Assembly: GCA_963775235.1 (NCBI GenBank)
Contig: CAVZHY010000007.1
Location: 124,001 to 188,000 of the forward strand
DNA: 64,000 bases
From: JBBDMC01 sp963775235
GTDB lineage: Bacteria > Pseudomonadota > Alphaproteobacteria > Rhizobiales > Kaistiaceae
Direction: 5' to 3'
This document shows positions 41,598-50,204 of this stretch, piece by piece. The notes beneath the pieces are model-generated. The model did not search any database, was not told where the DNA came from, and saw only the letters and a program-made list of their open reading frames with translations. The number at the start of each line of letters is the position of its first letter. Position 1 is the stretch's first letter. The position numbers were made by a program, and so were the translations under genes.

Positions 41598-42507
41598 AGC
41601 GGCGGCGCCTTTCGGGCAGCAATCCGCGCGGCATGAACATGATGACGAGAATGATCAGGGCGGCGATCAGGATCATGCGGAGGGAGGCAAGGATCTGGGG
41701 ATCGACGTTCAGCAGCGGCGCCACGAACCGCGTTGAATTGTAGAGCGCCTCGATGATGACCGTACCAGCGAGGGCGCCCAGAAAATTGCCCGGCCCGCCG
41801 AGGATCACCATCGACCAGATGATGAATGTCTCGACTGGCAGAAAATACTCCGGCGCGACGAAGGCGTTGTAGTGGGCGAACAGGGCGCCGGCGAGGCCGG
41901 CGAGGGCGCCACCGACCGCCATCACCCGAACCCTCAGCCCGCCGACCGCCTTGCCAAGGGCAAGCGGCACCTCGTCGCCCTCGCGCATCGCCTTCAGCGT
42001 GCGCCCGATCGGCGCGGCGGCGAGGTAGGTGACCAGCGCATACGCCGCCGCGAGGCAGATCAGCACCACGACCATGTAGAAGAGGTTGTAGTTGGCGATG
42101 GTGAAACCGTGGGCGTCGAACCACTGGCGGAGCGGCCGCGGGATGCCGCTGACGCCGAACGCCGCGCCGACGTATGGCCCGCCAAGGCGGGTGTTCAGGA
42201 ACACCAGGCGCACGATTTCGGCCGCGGCAAGCGTGCTGATCGCCCAGTAGTCCTCCTTGAGGTTGGCCGCAGGCAAGGCCATCAGCATGCCGAAGAGCGC
42301 AGCCACGACAGCGCCGGCCCCCATACCGACCACGATCGGTGCGCCGAGGAGCTTGACCAGGATGGTGGAGGTGTAGGCGCCGAGCATGAAGAAGACGATC
42401 TGGCCGAGATTGACCAGGCCGGCGACGCCGTACTGGAGGTTCAAGCTGAGGCTGAGGATGCCCCAGATGCCGGCAATGGTGGTGATGTAGACGAGAAACT
42501 CGATCAC
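41587..42507 (-). CDS. livM: Branched-chain amino acid type ABC transporter permease LivM
   Basis: 306 residues with about eight hydrophobic segments. NLQYGVAGLVNLGQIVFFMLGAY matches the LivM/LivH signature, and GRTLKAMREGDEVPLALGK is the coupling loop. A basic tail (PERRRRYGR) ends the protein. It overlaps livH by 4 bases. Confidence 0.93.
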   Translation of the reverse strand: MIEFLVYITTIAGIWGILSLSLNLQYGVAGLVNLGQIVFFMLGAYTSTILVKLLGAPIVVGMGAGAVVAALFGMLMALPAANLKEDYWAISTLAAAEIVRLVFLNTRLGGPYVGAAFGVSGIPRPLRQWFDAHGFTIANYNLFYMVVVLICLAAAYALVTYLAAAPIGRTLKAMREGDEVPLALGKAVGGLRVRVMAVGGALAGLAGALFAHYNAFVAPEYFLPVETFIIWSMVILGGPGNFLGALAGTVIIEALYNSTRFVAPLLNVDPQILASLRMILIAALIILVIMFMPRGLLPERRRRYGR

Positions 42508-43409
42508 CGCTTCGCCCCAAGCAGGCCGCGCGGGCGCACGAGCAGGGTGAAGATCAAGAGGCCGAAGGCCACCGCCTCCTTGTAGCCGGTCGGGATGTAG
42601 GCAAATCGCTCGACGGAGAATCCGATGGCGTTCAGCAGCGGCGACCAGTCGATCGCCAGGCAGACGTTCTCGGCAAACCCCACCAGAACCGCCCCGAGGA
42701 TCGCGCCGTACGGAGAGCCGATGCCGCCGACGATCGCGGCGCTGAAAACCTCGATGATCAGTCCGAGGCCCATATCCGGCTTGAGCTGCGTGTTGAGCCC
42801 GATGAGGACGCCGCCAAGGGCGGCGAAGCCGGCGCCGATGAACCAGACGGCGCGGATGATGCGTTCAGTGGCTATGCCGCTCGCCTGCGACAGGGCGGGA
42901 TTGTCGGCCGTCGCCCGCATGGCGATGCCGAGGGTCGTGCGGCTGAGAAGGACGTGGAAAGCGGGCATGGCCAACAACGCCGCGACGACGATGACAATCT
43001 GGGTCGGCGTCACAAAGGCACCGAACACGTGCCAGGGAGGCAGAACACCGAGCTTGTAGAAGAACGGCGACGGTCCCCAGATGGCGCGCACGGTTTCGCG
43101 CATGGCGATGCCAAGCGCGAAACTGACGATCATCAGCATGATCGGCGAGGCGGTGCGCAGGCGCGAAAAGATGGCGCGGTCGATGGCAATGCCAAGTCCG
43201 CCGGAGACGATGATCGCCACTACCGCCGCGACCGCCAGAGGTGCGCCGAGGGTAGTGGACAGGGCGAGCGTGAGATAGGCGCCGACGGTGGCGAACTCGA
43301 CGTGGGCGAAGTTGGCGAAGCGCAGCACGCTGTAGACCATCGTCAGGCCGACCGCGAGAAAGGAGAGCTCCGCCGACCTGATGACACTGTCGACCAGTAC
43401 CTGCATCAT
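42504..43409 (-). CDS. livH: Branched-chain amino acid type ABC transporter permease LivH
   Basis: 301 residues, with about eight hydrophobic segments, FANFAHVEFATVGAYLTLAL near the N-terminus and TTLGIAMRATADNPALSQASG as the coupling loop. It is the first gene of the livHMGF operon plus binding protein. The 246-base gap upstream to the nuclease gene holds the expected promoter, but I cannot assign boxes. Confidence 0.93.
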   Translation of the reverse strand: MMQVLVDSVIRSAELSFLAVGLTMVYSVLRFANFAHVEFATVGAYLTLALSTTLGAPLAVAAVVAIIVSGGLGIAIDRAIFSRLRTASPIMLMIVSFALGIAMRETVRAIWGPSPFFYKLGVLPPWHVFGAFVTPTQIVIVVAALLAMPAFHVLLSRTTLGIAMRATADNPALSQASGIATERIIRAVWFIGAGFAALGGVLIGLNTQLKPDMGLGLIIEVFSAAIVGGIGSPYGAILGAVLVGFAENVCLAIDWSPLLNAIGFSVERFAYIPTGYKEAVAFGLLIFTLLVRPRGLLGAKR

Positions 43410-43655
43410 TCCGAGGTTTCCGCCCCTCGCCGGCAGTTGGCCGCACGCTGGAAATGTCGCGCCGTGGTTGTCGACTTGCGCGACCGCGACATCCTGGCCC
43501 TCTTATCCGAGCTTTCGCCAAAACGCCAGTGATCCGCGACGTGGCGCCAGACGCAGACGTTGAGACCGGAGAGCTTTGCAGGCCCTCAGTGGTGGCAGGG
43601 CGAGAGCGGTGTGGACTTGTTCGCGCGGGTAGACTTGTTGCGACCAGCCTGGCGC

Positions 43656-44180
43656 TCATGCGCACCATGGCAGGCGATGACCGGTCCACGGGCGGGCGAG
43701 ACCTTCGGTGACGAGGATGCCGCCGAGCGAGCGGCCATCCCTGGCGACGGTTCTGAGATCGCGGCCGTATTGGTCCTGCCCGCTGCCTTGAAGCTCGAAC
43801 GGCCCGGCGTTCAGCAGCGTCATCAGGCGGTCGGTGGCGCGCGAGCCGAGTGCCGCCTCGGCGGGGCAGCGGGAGGGATGGGTCTCCGGCGCATCGATGT
43901 CGGCAATGCGCACCTTACGGCCGGCGAGGTAGAAGGTGTCGCCGTCGATGACGCAGTTCACGCGCGGCGATGAACTGCACCAGCTGAAGTGAACCTCCGC
44001 CACCGCGGTGCTCGGCCCGACCGATCCGGGCCACACGCCGAAGGCGGCATTGGCGGCAAACGCCATCCCGAGCAATGCGAGTGTCGCCAGCGGGGCGGCG
44101 GGGAGAGTCCACGTTGCATTTTCATAAGTGCGCCGCGGGTTGCTCCTGCTTCCGGCAAATCCGACAATGTTCGTCCGCAC
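43656..44180 (-). CDS. Staphylococcal-nuclease-like (thermonuclease family) protein
   Basis: 174 residues from a GTG at 44180. A hydrophobic segment (LATLALLGMAFAANAA) suggests a signal or anchor. The SNase domain shows VNCVIDGDTFYLAGRKVRI (metal Asp), ADIDAPETHPSR (Asp, Glu, Arg) and QDQYGRDLRTV (second Arg region), so the catalytic set appears complete. It probably degrades nucleic acid outside the cytoplasm. The start is uncertain because the upstream Arg/Asn-rich part is not conserved in the family. Confidence 0.82.
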   Translation of the reverse strand: MRTNIVGFAGSRSNPRRTYENATWTLPAAPLATLALLGMAFAANAAFGVWPGSVGPSTAVAEVHFSWCSSSPRVNCVIDGDTFYLAGRKVRIADIDAPETHPSRCPAEAALGSRATDRLMTLLNAGPFELQGSGQDQYGRDLRTVARDGRSLGGILVTEGLARPWTGHRLPWCA

Positions 44181-44291
44181 GACCGCTGCCTCCGAACTGG
44201 TTCCGGACGCAGGCAGGGTCGCTCATCGGATTTGCCTTTCGGTGAGGGGAGCCGAGCGAATTTGATTCAAGCTGGCACCAACGCGATGCGC

Positions 44292-45128
44292 TCAGGCGTA
44301 GCCGAGCGCGCGCATGGTGTCGCCCACGTGGGCGATAGCGACGGCGCGCAGCTGATCGCGGTCGGGCATTTCGGCAGTGCCCACGGCGACATGCTCGCCG
44401 ATGACGTTCTCGTCGCGCGGCGGCGGCGTCAGGTCGGTCGGCTTCGCACCGAGGAGGTCGCCGAGGCTCGCGAGGGTGGCCGCGTAGTCGTCCTTCAGAC
44501 TGTCATAGCGCACGACGCGCAGGCGGGGTCGGTCCTCGGCGGCCCTGGTCCAGCCCTCGACGTGGGCGGCCCAGCGGTCGAGCATGGTGCGACGCTGGTG
44601 CATCTGGTAGCGCAACAGCTGCCCCTCCGGTTCGGCTTCGGCGAAAGCGAGGACCGTGTCGCGCTTCGGGCCCTCGCGCCACGGCCAATCGTTGACGAGG
44701 CGCCAGAACGACAGCATGACCGACACCGGGTCGCGGTGGATGTAAAGAATCCGCATCTTCGTCAGCAGGCGGTCCACGACCGGCTCGAAGAACTCGACGG
44801 CATGGTGGGATTTGATGAGGTTGGCCACGCGCTGGTCGGCGAAACGCAGCAGCGTCTTTTCCACCAGTGGCGGAGCGAAATAGTTGATAGGCAGGTGATT
44901 GTAGTCGAGATCGATCCACGGCGCCGAAACATAGCCGTATCCCCGGGCGACGGCGTTCATCAGGAAATGGGTGCCGGAGCGCTCGTGGCTGACCACCATG
45001 ACCGTCGGACGTGCGGTGGGAAAGGCGGTCAGCTGCTGGCGCGCTGCCGCCGGTGATTGCGGAGGCCTCGGGCGGGATGGGACCACGGGGTTCAGGCGCC
45101 TTGGCGGGCAGGGATGGCACGCGGGCAC
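44292..45128 (-). CDS. PAPS-dependent sulfotransferase domain protein
   Basis: 278 residues as given; a start at the ATG at 44999 (MVVSHERSGTHFLMNAV) is equally possible, since the first 43 residues are Pro/Arg-rich and have no family match. The PAPS 5'-phosphosulfate loop is SHERSGTHF and the 3'-phosphate region is ILYIHRDPVSVMLSF with Arg and Ser. VRYDSLKDDYAATL is the usual 'RYEDL' region. It transfers sulfate to a carbohydrate, lipid or small molecule; the acceptor is unknown. Another, broken, sulfotransferase gene lies at 58484. Confidence 0.82.
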   Translation of the reverse strand: MPACHPCPPRRLNPVVPSRPRPPQSPAAARQQLTAFPTARPTVMVVSHERSGTHFLMNAVARGYGYVSAPWIDLDYNHLPINYFAPPLVEKTLLRFADQRVANLIKSHHAVEFFEPVVDRLLTKMRILYIHRDPVSVMLSFWRLVNDWPWREGPKRDTVLAFAEAEPEGQLLRYQMHQRRTMLDRWAAHVEGWTRAAEDRPRLRVVRYDSLKDDYAATLASLGDLLGAKPTDLTPPPRDENVIGEHVAVGTAEMPDRDQLRAVAIAHVGDTMRALGYA

Positions 45129-45141
45129 CGGAACCGCGCGC

Positions 45142-45170
45142 TTGACACCCTGCCGGCCCGTCCATATTTT
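45142..45170 (+). promoter_or_regulatory. Sigma-70 type promoter of rpmJ
   Basis: TTGACA at 45142-45147, 17-base spacer, TATTTT at 45165-45170, 66 bases before the rpmJ start. The -35 box is a perfect consensus. Confidence 0.75.
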
Positions 45171-45235
45171 CCGGCCGTAATCGACGGCGGCCTTCCGCCC
45201 TGTTTCCCGCTCATCCGAACCACCAGCCGACGCCC

Positions 45236-45361
45236 ATGAAAATCCGCAATTCCCTCCGATCGCTACGCAAGCGCCATCGCGACAATCGGCTGGTCCGGCG
45301 CAAGGGCCGCGTCTTCGTTATCAACAAGACCAACCCCCGTTTCAAGGCCCGCCAGGGCTGA
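45236..45361 (+). CDS. rpmJ: 50S ribosomal protein L36 (zinc-free type)
   Basis: A 41-residue, very basic protein: MKIRNSLRSLRKRHRDNRLV, RRKGRVFVINKTNPRFKARQ and a final G. This is the alphaproteobacterial L36 form lacking the CxxC...CxH zinc site. The gene is too short for usual ORF cut-offs. It has its own consensus promoter upstream and is followed after 58 bases by the TPR protein genes. Confidence 0.95.
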   Translation: MKIRNSLRSLRKRHRDNRLVRRKGRVFVINKTNPRFKARQG

Positions 45362-45419
45362 GCCCCCCGCGACCAACGATCCTTTGACGGCCTCCGGCGG
45401 CCGCCCTATTCTCTTATCC

Positions 45420-46082
45420 ATGCGGATCATCGGCGCGATTCTGGCGGCGTCGCTTGCTGTCCTCGCCCCTTTGGGGGCGGCGGTTGGCCAGGACGCGCTC
45501 CCGCCGGTGGATACGCCGCCGGCGCTGACGCCGGACGATGGGGGTGCCGGGCCGGCCCTCACGCCGGACAACGGCGATGCCCAGCCGGCAACGCCGCCGC
45601 TCAGCCGTAAAGATCAGCTCGACCAGCTCTTCGCGACGCTTGCCGCCGCCGACACCACCGACGTCGCGCGGGCGACCGAGCAAAAGATCGTTGGCATCTG
45701 GATGGAGTCGGGCAGCGACACCGTCGACCTGCTGATGAAATGGACGCTCCAGGCGATCGACGACAAGAACTACCCGCTTTCCCTCGATCTCCTCGACCGC
45801 ATCACGACGCTGAAGCCCGACTACGTCGAAGGCTGGAACAAGCGCGCCACGGTCTATTATCTGACCGAGGACTATGCCAAGTCGCTCTCCGATATCGAAC
45901 GGGTGCTGGCGATCGAGCCGCGCCATTTCGCGGCACTCAGCGGCCTGGGTGCGATCCTCGCCGAAATCGGTGACGAGACGCAGGCAACGCAGGCGTACGA
46001 GGAAGCACTCGCCATCGATCCCCACCTCGACGGCGTCAAGAAGGCGCTCGACGAGATCAAGAACGCGGGATCGAAGATCTGA
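45420..46082 (+). CDS. Secreted TPR protein, first of two paralogues
   Basis: 220 residues. A signal peptide covers about residues 1-23 (LAPLGAAVGQ-DA), then a Pro/Asp-rich linker with two LTPDxGxA repeats, then about three TPR units (DYVEGWNKRATVYYLTEDYA, IEPRHFAALSGLGAILAEIG). It is 54 bases before a paralogue with the same order of parts. The strongest shared motif is EGWNKRATVYYL. TPR domains mediate protein contacts, here probably in the periplasm; the partner is unknown. I take the ATG at 45420, because the signal peptide begins there. Confidence 0.85.
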   Translation: MRIIGAILAASLAVLAPLGAAVGQDALPPVDTPPALTPDDGGAGPALTPDNGDAQPATPPLSRKDQLDQLFATLAAADTTDVARATEQKIVGIWMESGSDTVDLLMKWTLQAIDDKNYPLSLDLLDRITTLKPDYVEGWNKRATVYYLTEDYAKSLSDIERVLAIEPRHFAALSGLGAILAEIGDETQATQAYEEALAIDPHLDGVKKALDEIKNAGSKI

Positions 46083-46136
46083 GGCCGGCCCTGCGGCTGG
46101 CTGGGGCCAGGCCGCACCACCACTGGGGGCGAACCC

Positions 46137-46736
46137 ATGCGCATCGCGACAGCCGTCTGTGCCCTGATGGTGCTTGTCACCTGGCCCGTTGCGGCGATGG
46201 CCGCAGCGGAGGCGGGCGGCGCCGACACCCCGCCGGCCGCCACCACCGACATCGACCGGGCAGCACAGCTCGACGCCCTGTTCGCGAAGCTGAAGGTGGC
46301 GCCGGACGTGGAGCAAGGGCGGGCGATCGAGAGCGACATCGTCGATCTCTGGCTCGAGTCGGGCGACGCCGAAGTCGACCGGCTGATGGGCTATGCCATC
46401 GCCGCCATGAATCTCAACTCCTACACGCTGGCGCTCAACTACCTTGACACGATCGTTGCAACCAAGCCCGACTACGCCGAGGGCTGGAACAAGCGGGCGA
46501 CGGTCTACTACCTGATGGACCGGTTCGACGAGTCGGTCGCCGACATCGAGAAGACACTTGCGCTGGAACCGCGCCACTTCGGCGCATTGGCGGGGCTGGG
46601 CATGATCATGGAGAGAATCGGCGACAAGGAACGGGCGATCGAGGTGTTCAAGGCGGCGCTCGACATCGATCCGAACCTGGAAGACATCAGGGTCGAGATG
46701 TTTCTCCTGCAGGACCAGTTGCACAAGGGAATCTGA
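46137..46736 (+). CDS. Secreted TPR protein, second of two paralogues
   Basis: 199 residues. Signal peptide about residues 1-23 (VTWPVAAMAA-AE), then TPRs containing DYAEGWNKRATVYYLMDRFD and LEPRHFGALAGLGMIMERIG. It is related to the preceding gene product over the whole TPR region but lacks its repeated linker, so the pair arose by tandem duplication. It is convergent with pyk, with 18 bases between stops. Confidence 0.85.
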   Translation: MRIATAVCALMVLVTWPVAAMAAAEAGGADTPPAATTDIDRAAQLDALFAKLKVAPDVEQGRAIESDIVDLWLESGDAEVDRLMGYAIAAMNLNSYTLALNYLDTIVATKPDYAEGWNKRATVYYLMDRFDESVADIEKTLALEPRHFGALAGLGMIMERIGDKERAIEVFKAALDIDPNLEDIRVEMFLLQDQLHKGI

Positions 46737-46754
46737 GTCTCGGGCAGCGGGCGA

Positions 46755-48184
46755 TCAGGCTTTCTCGTCGCCGACGTATGCGATCCTCAGCATGTTGGTG
46801 GCGCCCGGCGAGCCCAATGGCACGCCGGCGGTGATGATGATCCGCTGACCCGGCTCGGCAAATCCCTCCTCGCGCGCCACCGCGCAGGCGTGCTCGATCA
46901 TTCCTTCGAGGCTCGTCGGCTCATCGCCGAAGACGCAATGCAACCCCCATACGAGGGCGAGCCGCCGCGCCGTCGCGACGACCGGCGACAGGGCGATGAT
47001 CGGCTTTTGCGGGCGTTCGCGGGCGGCGCGGATGGCGGTGGCGCCGGATGCCGTGTAGCAGCAGACCGCCGCCAGGTTGACGGTCTCCGAAATCTGGCGG
47101 GCGGCGGCGGAGATCGCGTCGGCGGCGGTCGGCTCGGGGTCGGTTCGCTGGGCGCGCAGGATGGCGACGTAATTCGGGTCGCGCTCCACCTCGCGGGCGA
47201 TGCGGTCCATGGTGGCGACCGCTTCCACCGGATATGCGCCGGCGGCGGACTCGGCCGACAGCATGATCGCGTCGGCGCCCTCGAACACGGCCGTGGCGAC
47301 GTCGGAGACCTCGGCGCGCGTCGGCACCGGCGAGGTGATCATCGATTCCAGCATCTGGGTGGCCACGACCACCGGCTTGCCGGCGCGGCGGGCGGCGCGG
47401 GTGATCTGCTTCTGGATGCCGGGAACCCGCTCAAGGGGCATCTCCACGCCGAGGTCGCCGCGGGCGACCATCAGCGCATCGGATTGTTCGATGATCGCGG
47501 CGAGGTGCTCCACCGCCTGGGGCTTCTCGATCTTGGCAAGGACGCCGGCCCGGCCGCGCGCGACCTTGCGGACCTCGGCAAGATCGTCTGGCCGCTGGAT
47601 GAACGACAGGGCGATCCAGTCGACGCCGGCATTGAGGGCGGCCTCGAGGTCGGAGCGGTCCTTGGGGGTGAGGGCGCTGAACGAGAGGAGGGTATCGGGG
47701 ACGCTGATTCCCTTACGGTCGGACAAGCGGCCGCCGACCTCGACGATGGTGATCGCTTTCGCGGTGGTTGCTTCGTTCACCCGCAGGCTGAATCTTGCCG
47801 TCATCGAGAAGCAGCCGATGGCCGGGCTGGAGTGCGGCCAGAATTTCCGGGTGCGGCAGCTCCACGCGATCGGCGTTCCCCGGCGCCGGATCGGAATCGA
47901 GCGCGAACGTCTGCCCCGGCACCAGCATCGCGCCATGGTCGGCGAAGACGCCGAGCCTGAGCTTGGGACCTTGGAGGTCGACCAGAATGCCGATCGGCCG
48001 TTGCTGTTCGCTCTCGATCTGGCGGATGGTCGCCACCAGCTCGCGCATCACGTCGTGGCTGGCGTGACTCATGTTGATGCGGAAGACGTCGGCGCCCGCA
48101 GCGAAAAGGTTGCTCGAGGGTTTCCTTGTCCGATGAAGCGGGGCCGAGCGTCGCGAGGATCTTGACCTTGCGCGCGCGCCTCAT
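46755..48184 (-). CDS. pyk: Pyruvate kinase, interrupted by two one-base shifts
   Basis: Glycolytic enzyme making ATP and pyruvate from PEP. Frame 1 gives RKVKILATLGPASSDKETLE. After a shift near 48110-48118 the next frame gives AGADVFRINMSHA, ILVDLQGPKLRLGVF and LLLDDGK. After a shift near 47805-47815 the rest follows: SLRVNEATTAKAITIVEVGG, VDWIALSFIQ, VLAKIEKPQAVEHL (catalytic Lys), LMVARGDLGVEMPLERVPG, ADAIMLSAESAAGAYPVEA and a C-terminal regulatory domain. Both shifts equal one extra base. Repaired length is about 475 residues, normal for the family. The ATG overlaps the stop of the DUF1036 gene. Confidence 0.92.
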
Positions 48185-48755
48185 CGACCACCGCCGGTTC
48201 CGGTTTGCGCCGGTTCGGTCAGTTGAACCGTCCAGCTCTTCTGCTCGCCGGTGTCGACCTCAAAAAAGCCGCTGCGCTCGTAGCCGCGCGCCACGCAATC
48301 CTCGAATGCCGTGGATCGTGAACATCTTGTCGCGGGTGCACATCACCGCCTTGCCGCCCCAGACGCCGCCTTCGTCATAGTCGACAGCGTAAAGGTAGTA
48401 GAAGCGCGATACCAGCGGTCCGGGCACGAGCGTCTCGCAGCTGCCGGCGGCAACGTTCCACCAGCCTTCCGTGGTCCATTGCCGGTTGTCCTTGTAGCCG
48501 ATGGCGACGCCGACGCGGCTCTGGGTCTGGTTGCACAGGCGCAGCCCGCTGCCGCTGGCATCGTTGGCCAGGCCACCGGAGACGCCGGCCGTTGCCTCGC
48601 TCTCGGTCAGCAGACGCGCTTCGGCCGCGTCCTCCGGTCGGGTATCGAAGAACAGGAAATAGACGCCGCCGGCGAGGATTGCCAAGGCCGCGATGGCGCG
48701 CGACGACGATCGCCGGGCGATACCACGACGGGATGCTCTGGGAGCGCTTCGCCAC
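48181..48755 (-). CDS. DUF1036 membrane-anchored protein, interrupted by two one-base shifts
   Basis: From a GTG at 48755: MAKRSQSIPSWYRPAIVVAR, then (shift near 48700) AIAALAILAGGVYFLFFD as a TM anchor, a Thr/Ala/Ser linker and the DUF1036 domain LRLCNQTQSRVGVAIGYKD, TTEGWWNVAAGSCETL, YYLYAVDYDEGGVWGGKAVM. A second shift near 48305 leads to EDCVARGYERSGFFEVDTGE and the C-terminus. The domain's conserved Cys, Trp and aromatic residues are intact. Function is unknown; position next to pyk with ATGA overlap is one I recall from Alphaproteobacteria. Both shifts equal one extra base. Confidence 0.85.
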
Positions 48756-48976
48756 TTTCGAATGAATGTTATTTATGGGCTCAACGGCCGGTATTTGCCT
48801 TCGCGACACTTATGGCTTGCGCGCTTTCGCCGTGTCAACGCGCACGCGGTCCGGCAAAATCGCGTGCGGTTCGCGAGCCCGCAACGGCGGCTGCTTGTTG
48901 CGCGACAAGAGGGCGGGATCGTGGCCCCGGCGACTATGGCGCGGGGCGGCGGGCGTGCACTATTATCCCGGCCGCC

Positions 48977-49803
48977 ATGGACATAGCCTCGGCCCCTCCG
49001 GCCCGGCGCCGGGCGGCGGAGCCGGGCGCGTTCACGCCCGTCTCCGCTGGTCGACGGCGATGCGGCGTCGGGCCTCATCATTCTGTGCGACCATGCCGGC
49101 AACCGGCTGCCGCCCGAGTATGGCGACCTCGGCCTGTCGCCGCAGGCGTTCTCCCGTCACATCGCCTACGATCCGGGTGCGGAGGCGGTGACCCGCGCGC
49201 TTGCCGGCCGGCTCGGCGCACCGGCGGTGCTCGCCAACTTTTCGCGCCTCCTGATCGACGCCAACCGCGGCGACGACGATCCGACGCTGATCATGCGGCT
49301 CTCCGATCGGACGCGCGATTCCCGGGCAATGCCGGCGTCGACCAGAAGAGCGCGCGCGCCGCATCGCCCGCTTCCACGCGCCCTATCACGCCGCGATCGA
49401 CGCGGCGATCGATCGGGCGATGGCCGCGGGCCCGGCACCTGCTCTGGTCTCCATCCACAGCTTCACGCCGGTGTGGCGCGGCAAGATGCGCCCCTGGCAC
49501 GCGGGCGTCCTGTGGGACACCGATCCGCGTCTGGCGGTGCCGCTGCTGAGGCGCTGCGTGCCGACGCCGGCCTGGTGGTCGGCGACAACGAGCCGTATTC
49601 GGGGGCGCTCGCCAACGACACGCATGCATCGCCACGGCACCAGCCGCGGGCTCGCCCACGCGCTGATCGAAATTCGCCAGGATCTGATCGGCGACCCGGC
49701 CGGGGCGGTCGCGTGGGCCGAGCGGCTGGCGGACGATCTTTGCCGACCTCAATCGCGCGCGCAGAGCTGCACGAGATCTCGCCGCTACGAATCGCCGGCG
49801 TGC
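48977..49803 (+). CDS. N-formylglutamate amidohydrolase family protein, multiply frameshifted
   Basis: Pieces in three frames assemble into one FGase: GLIILCDHAGNRLPPEYGDL (first His), RHIAYDPGAEAVTRALAGRL, LLIDANRGDDDPTLIMRLSD, ARFHAPYHAAIDAAI, ALVSIHSFTPVWRGKMRPWH, GLVVGDNEPYSGALAND, GLAHALIEIRQDLI and AVAWAERLADDL. Shifts are inferred near 49045, 49310, 49345, 49560 and 49620; not all have the same sign. Repaired length is about 270 residues. The 3' end is uncertain by about 30 bases. This member differs clearly from the one at 32743. It precedes gapR in the same orientation. Confidence 0.78.
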
Positions 49804-49928
49804 CTGAACCCGGTCCCTTCCCGGTTGATAACCGTGTCGCTGGCGACTTGTGCGAGGCGCTCGCGCCGGGCCATCCAAGGCGGGCGCACGCCAGCGGTGA
49901 ACAGCGCCTGTGTCGGGAGAAGGACGGA

Positions 49929-50186
49929 ATGGTCGAACGTACGAGCTTCGCCAAGGAACAGCTCAAGTCCATCGTCGAGCGCATCGAGCGGCTGGAGGAG
50001 GAGAAGCAGGCGCTGGCCGACGACATCAAGGAGGTCTATGCCGAGGCGAAGGCGAACGGCTTCGACACCAAGACGCTGCGGCAGGTGGTGAGGCTGCGCA
50101 AGCAGGACCTGACCGAACGTCAGGAGCAGGAGGCGTTGCTCGATCTCTACATGCACGCGCTCGGCATGCGGCCGGCGGCGGAGTGA
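49929..50186 (+). CDS. gapR: GapR (DUF2312) nucleoid-associated protein
   Basis: 85 residues, almost all helical: SFAKEQLKSIVERIERLEEE, KQALADDIKEVYAEAKANGF and RQVVRLRKQDLTERQEQEAL. This is the DUF2312 signature of GapR, which binds AT-rich, overtwisted DNA ahead of replication forks and RNA polymerase and stimulates topoisomerases in Caulobacter. The gene is intact although its neighbours are full of shifts. It is convergent with the M15-like peptidase gene, 18 bases apart. Confidence 0.93.
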   Translation: MVERTSFAKEQLKSIVERIERLEEEKQALADDIKEVYAEAKANGFDTKTLRQVVRLRKQDLTERQEQEALLDLYMHALGMRPAAE

Positions 50187-50204
50187 CGGACGGGACCGCG
50201 CGGT

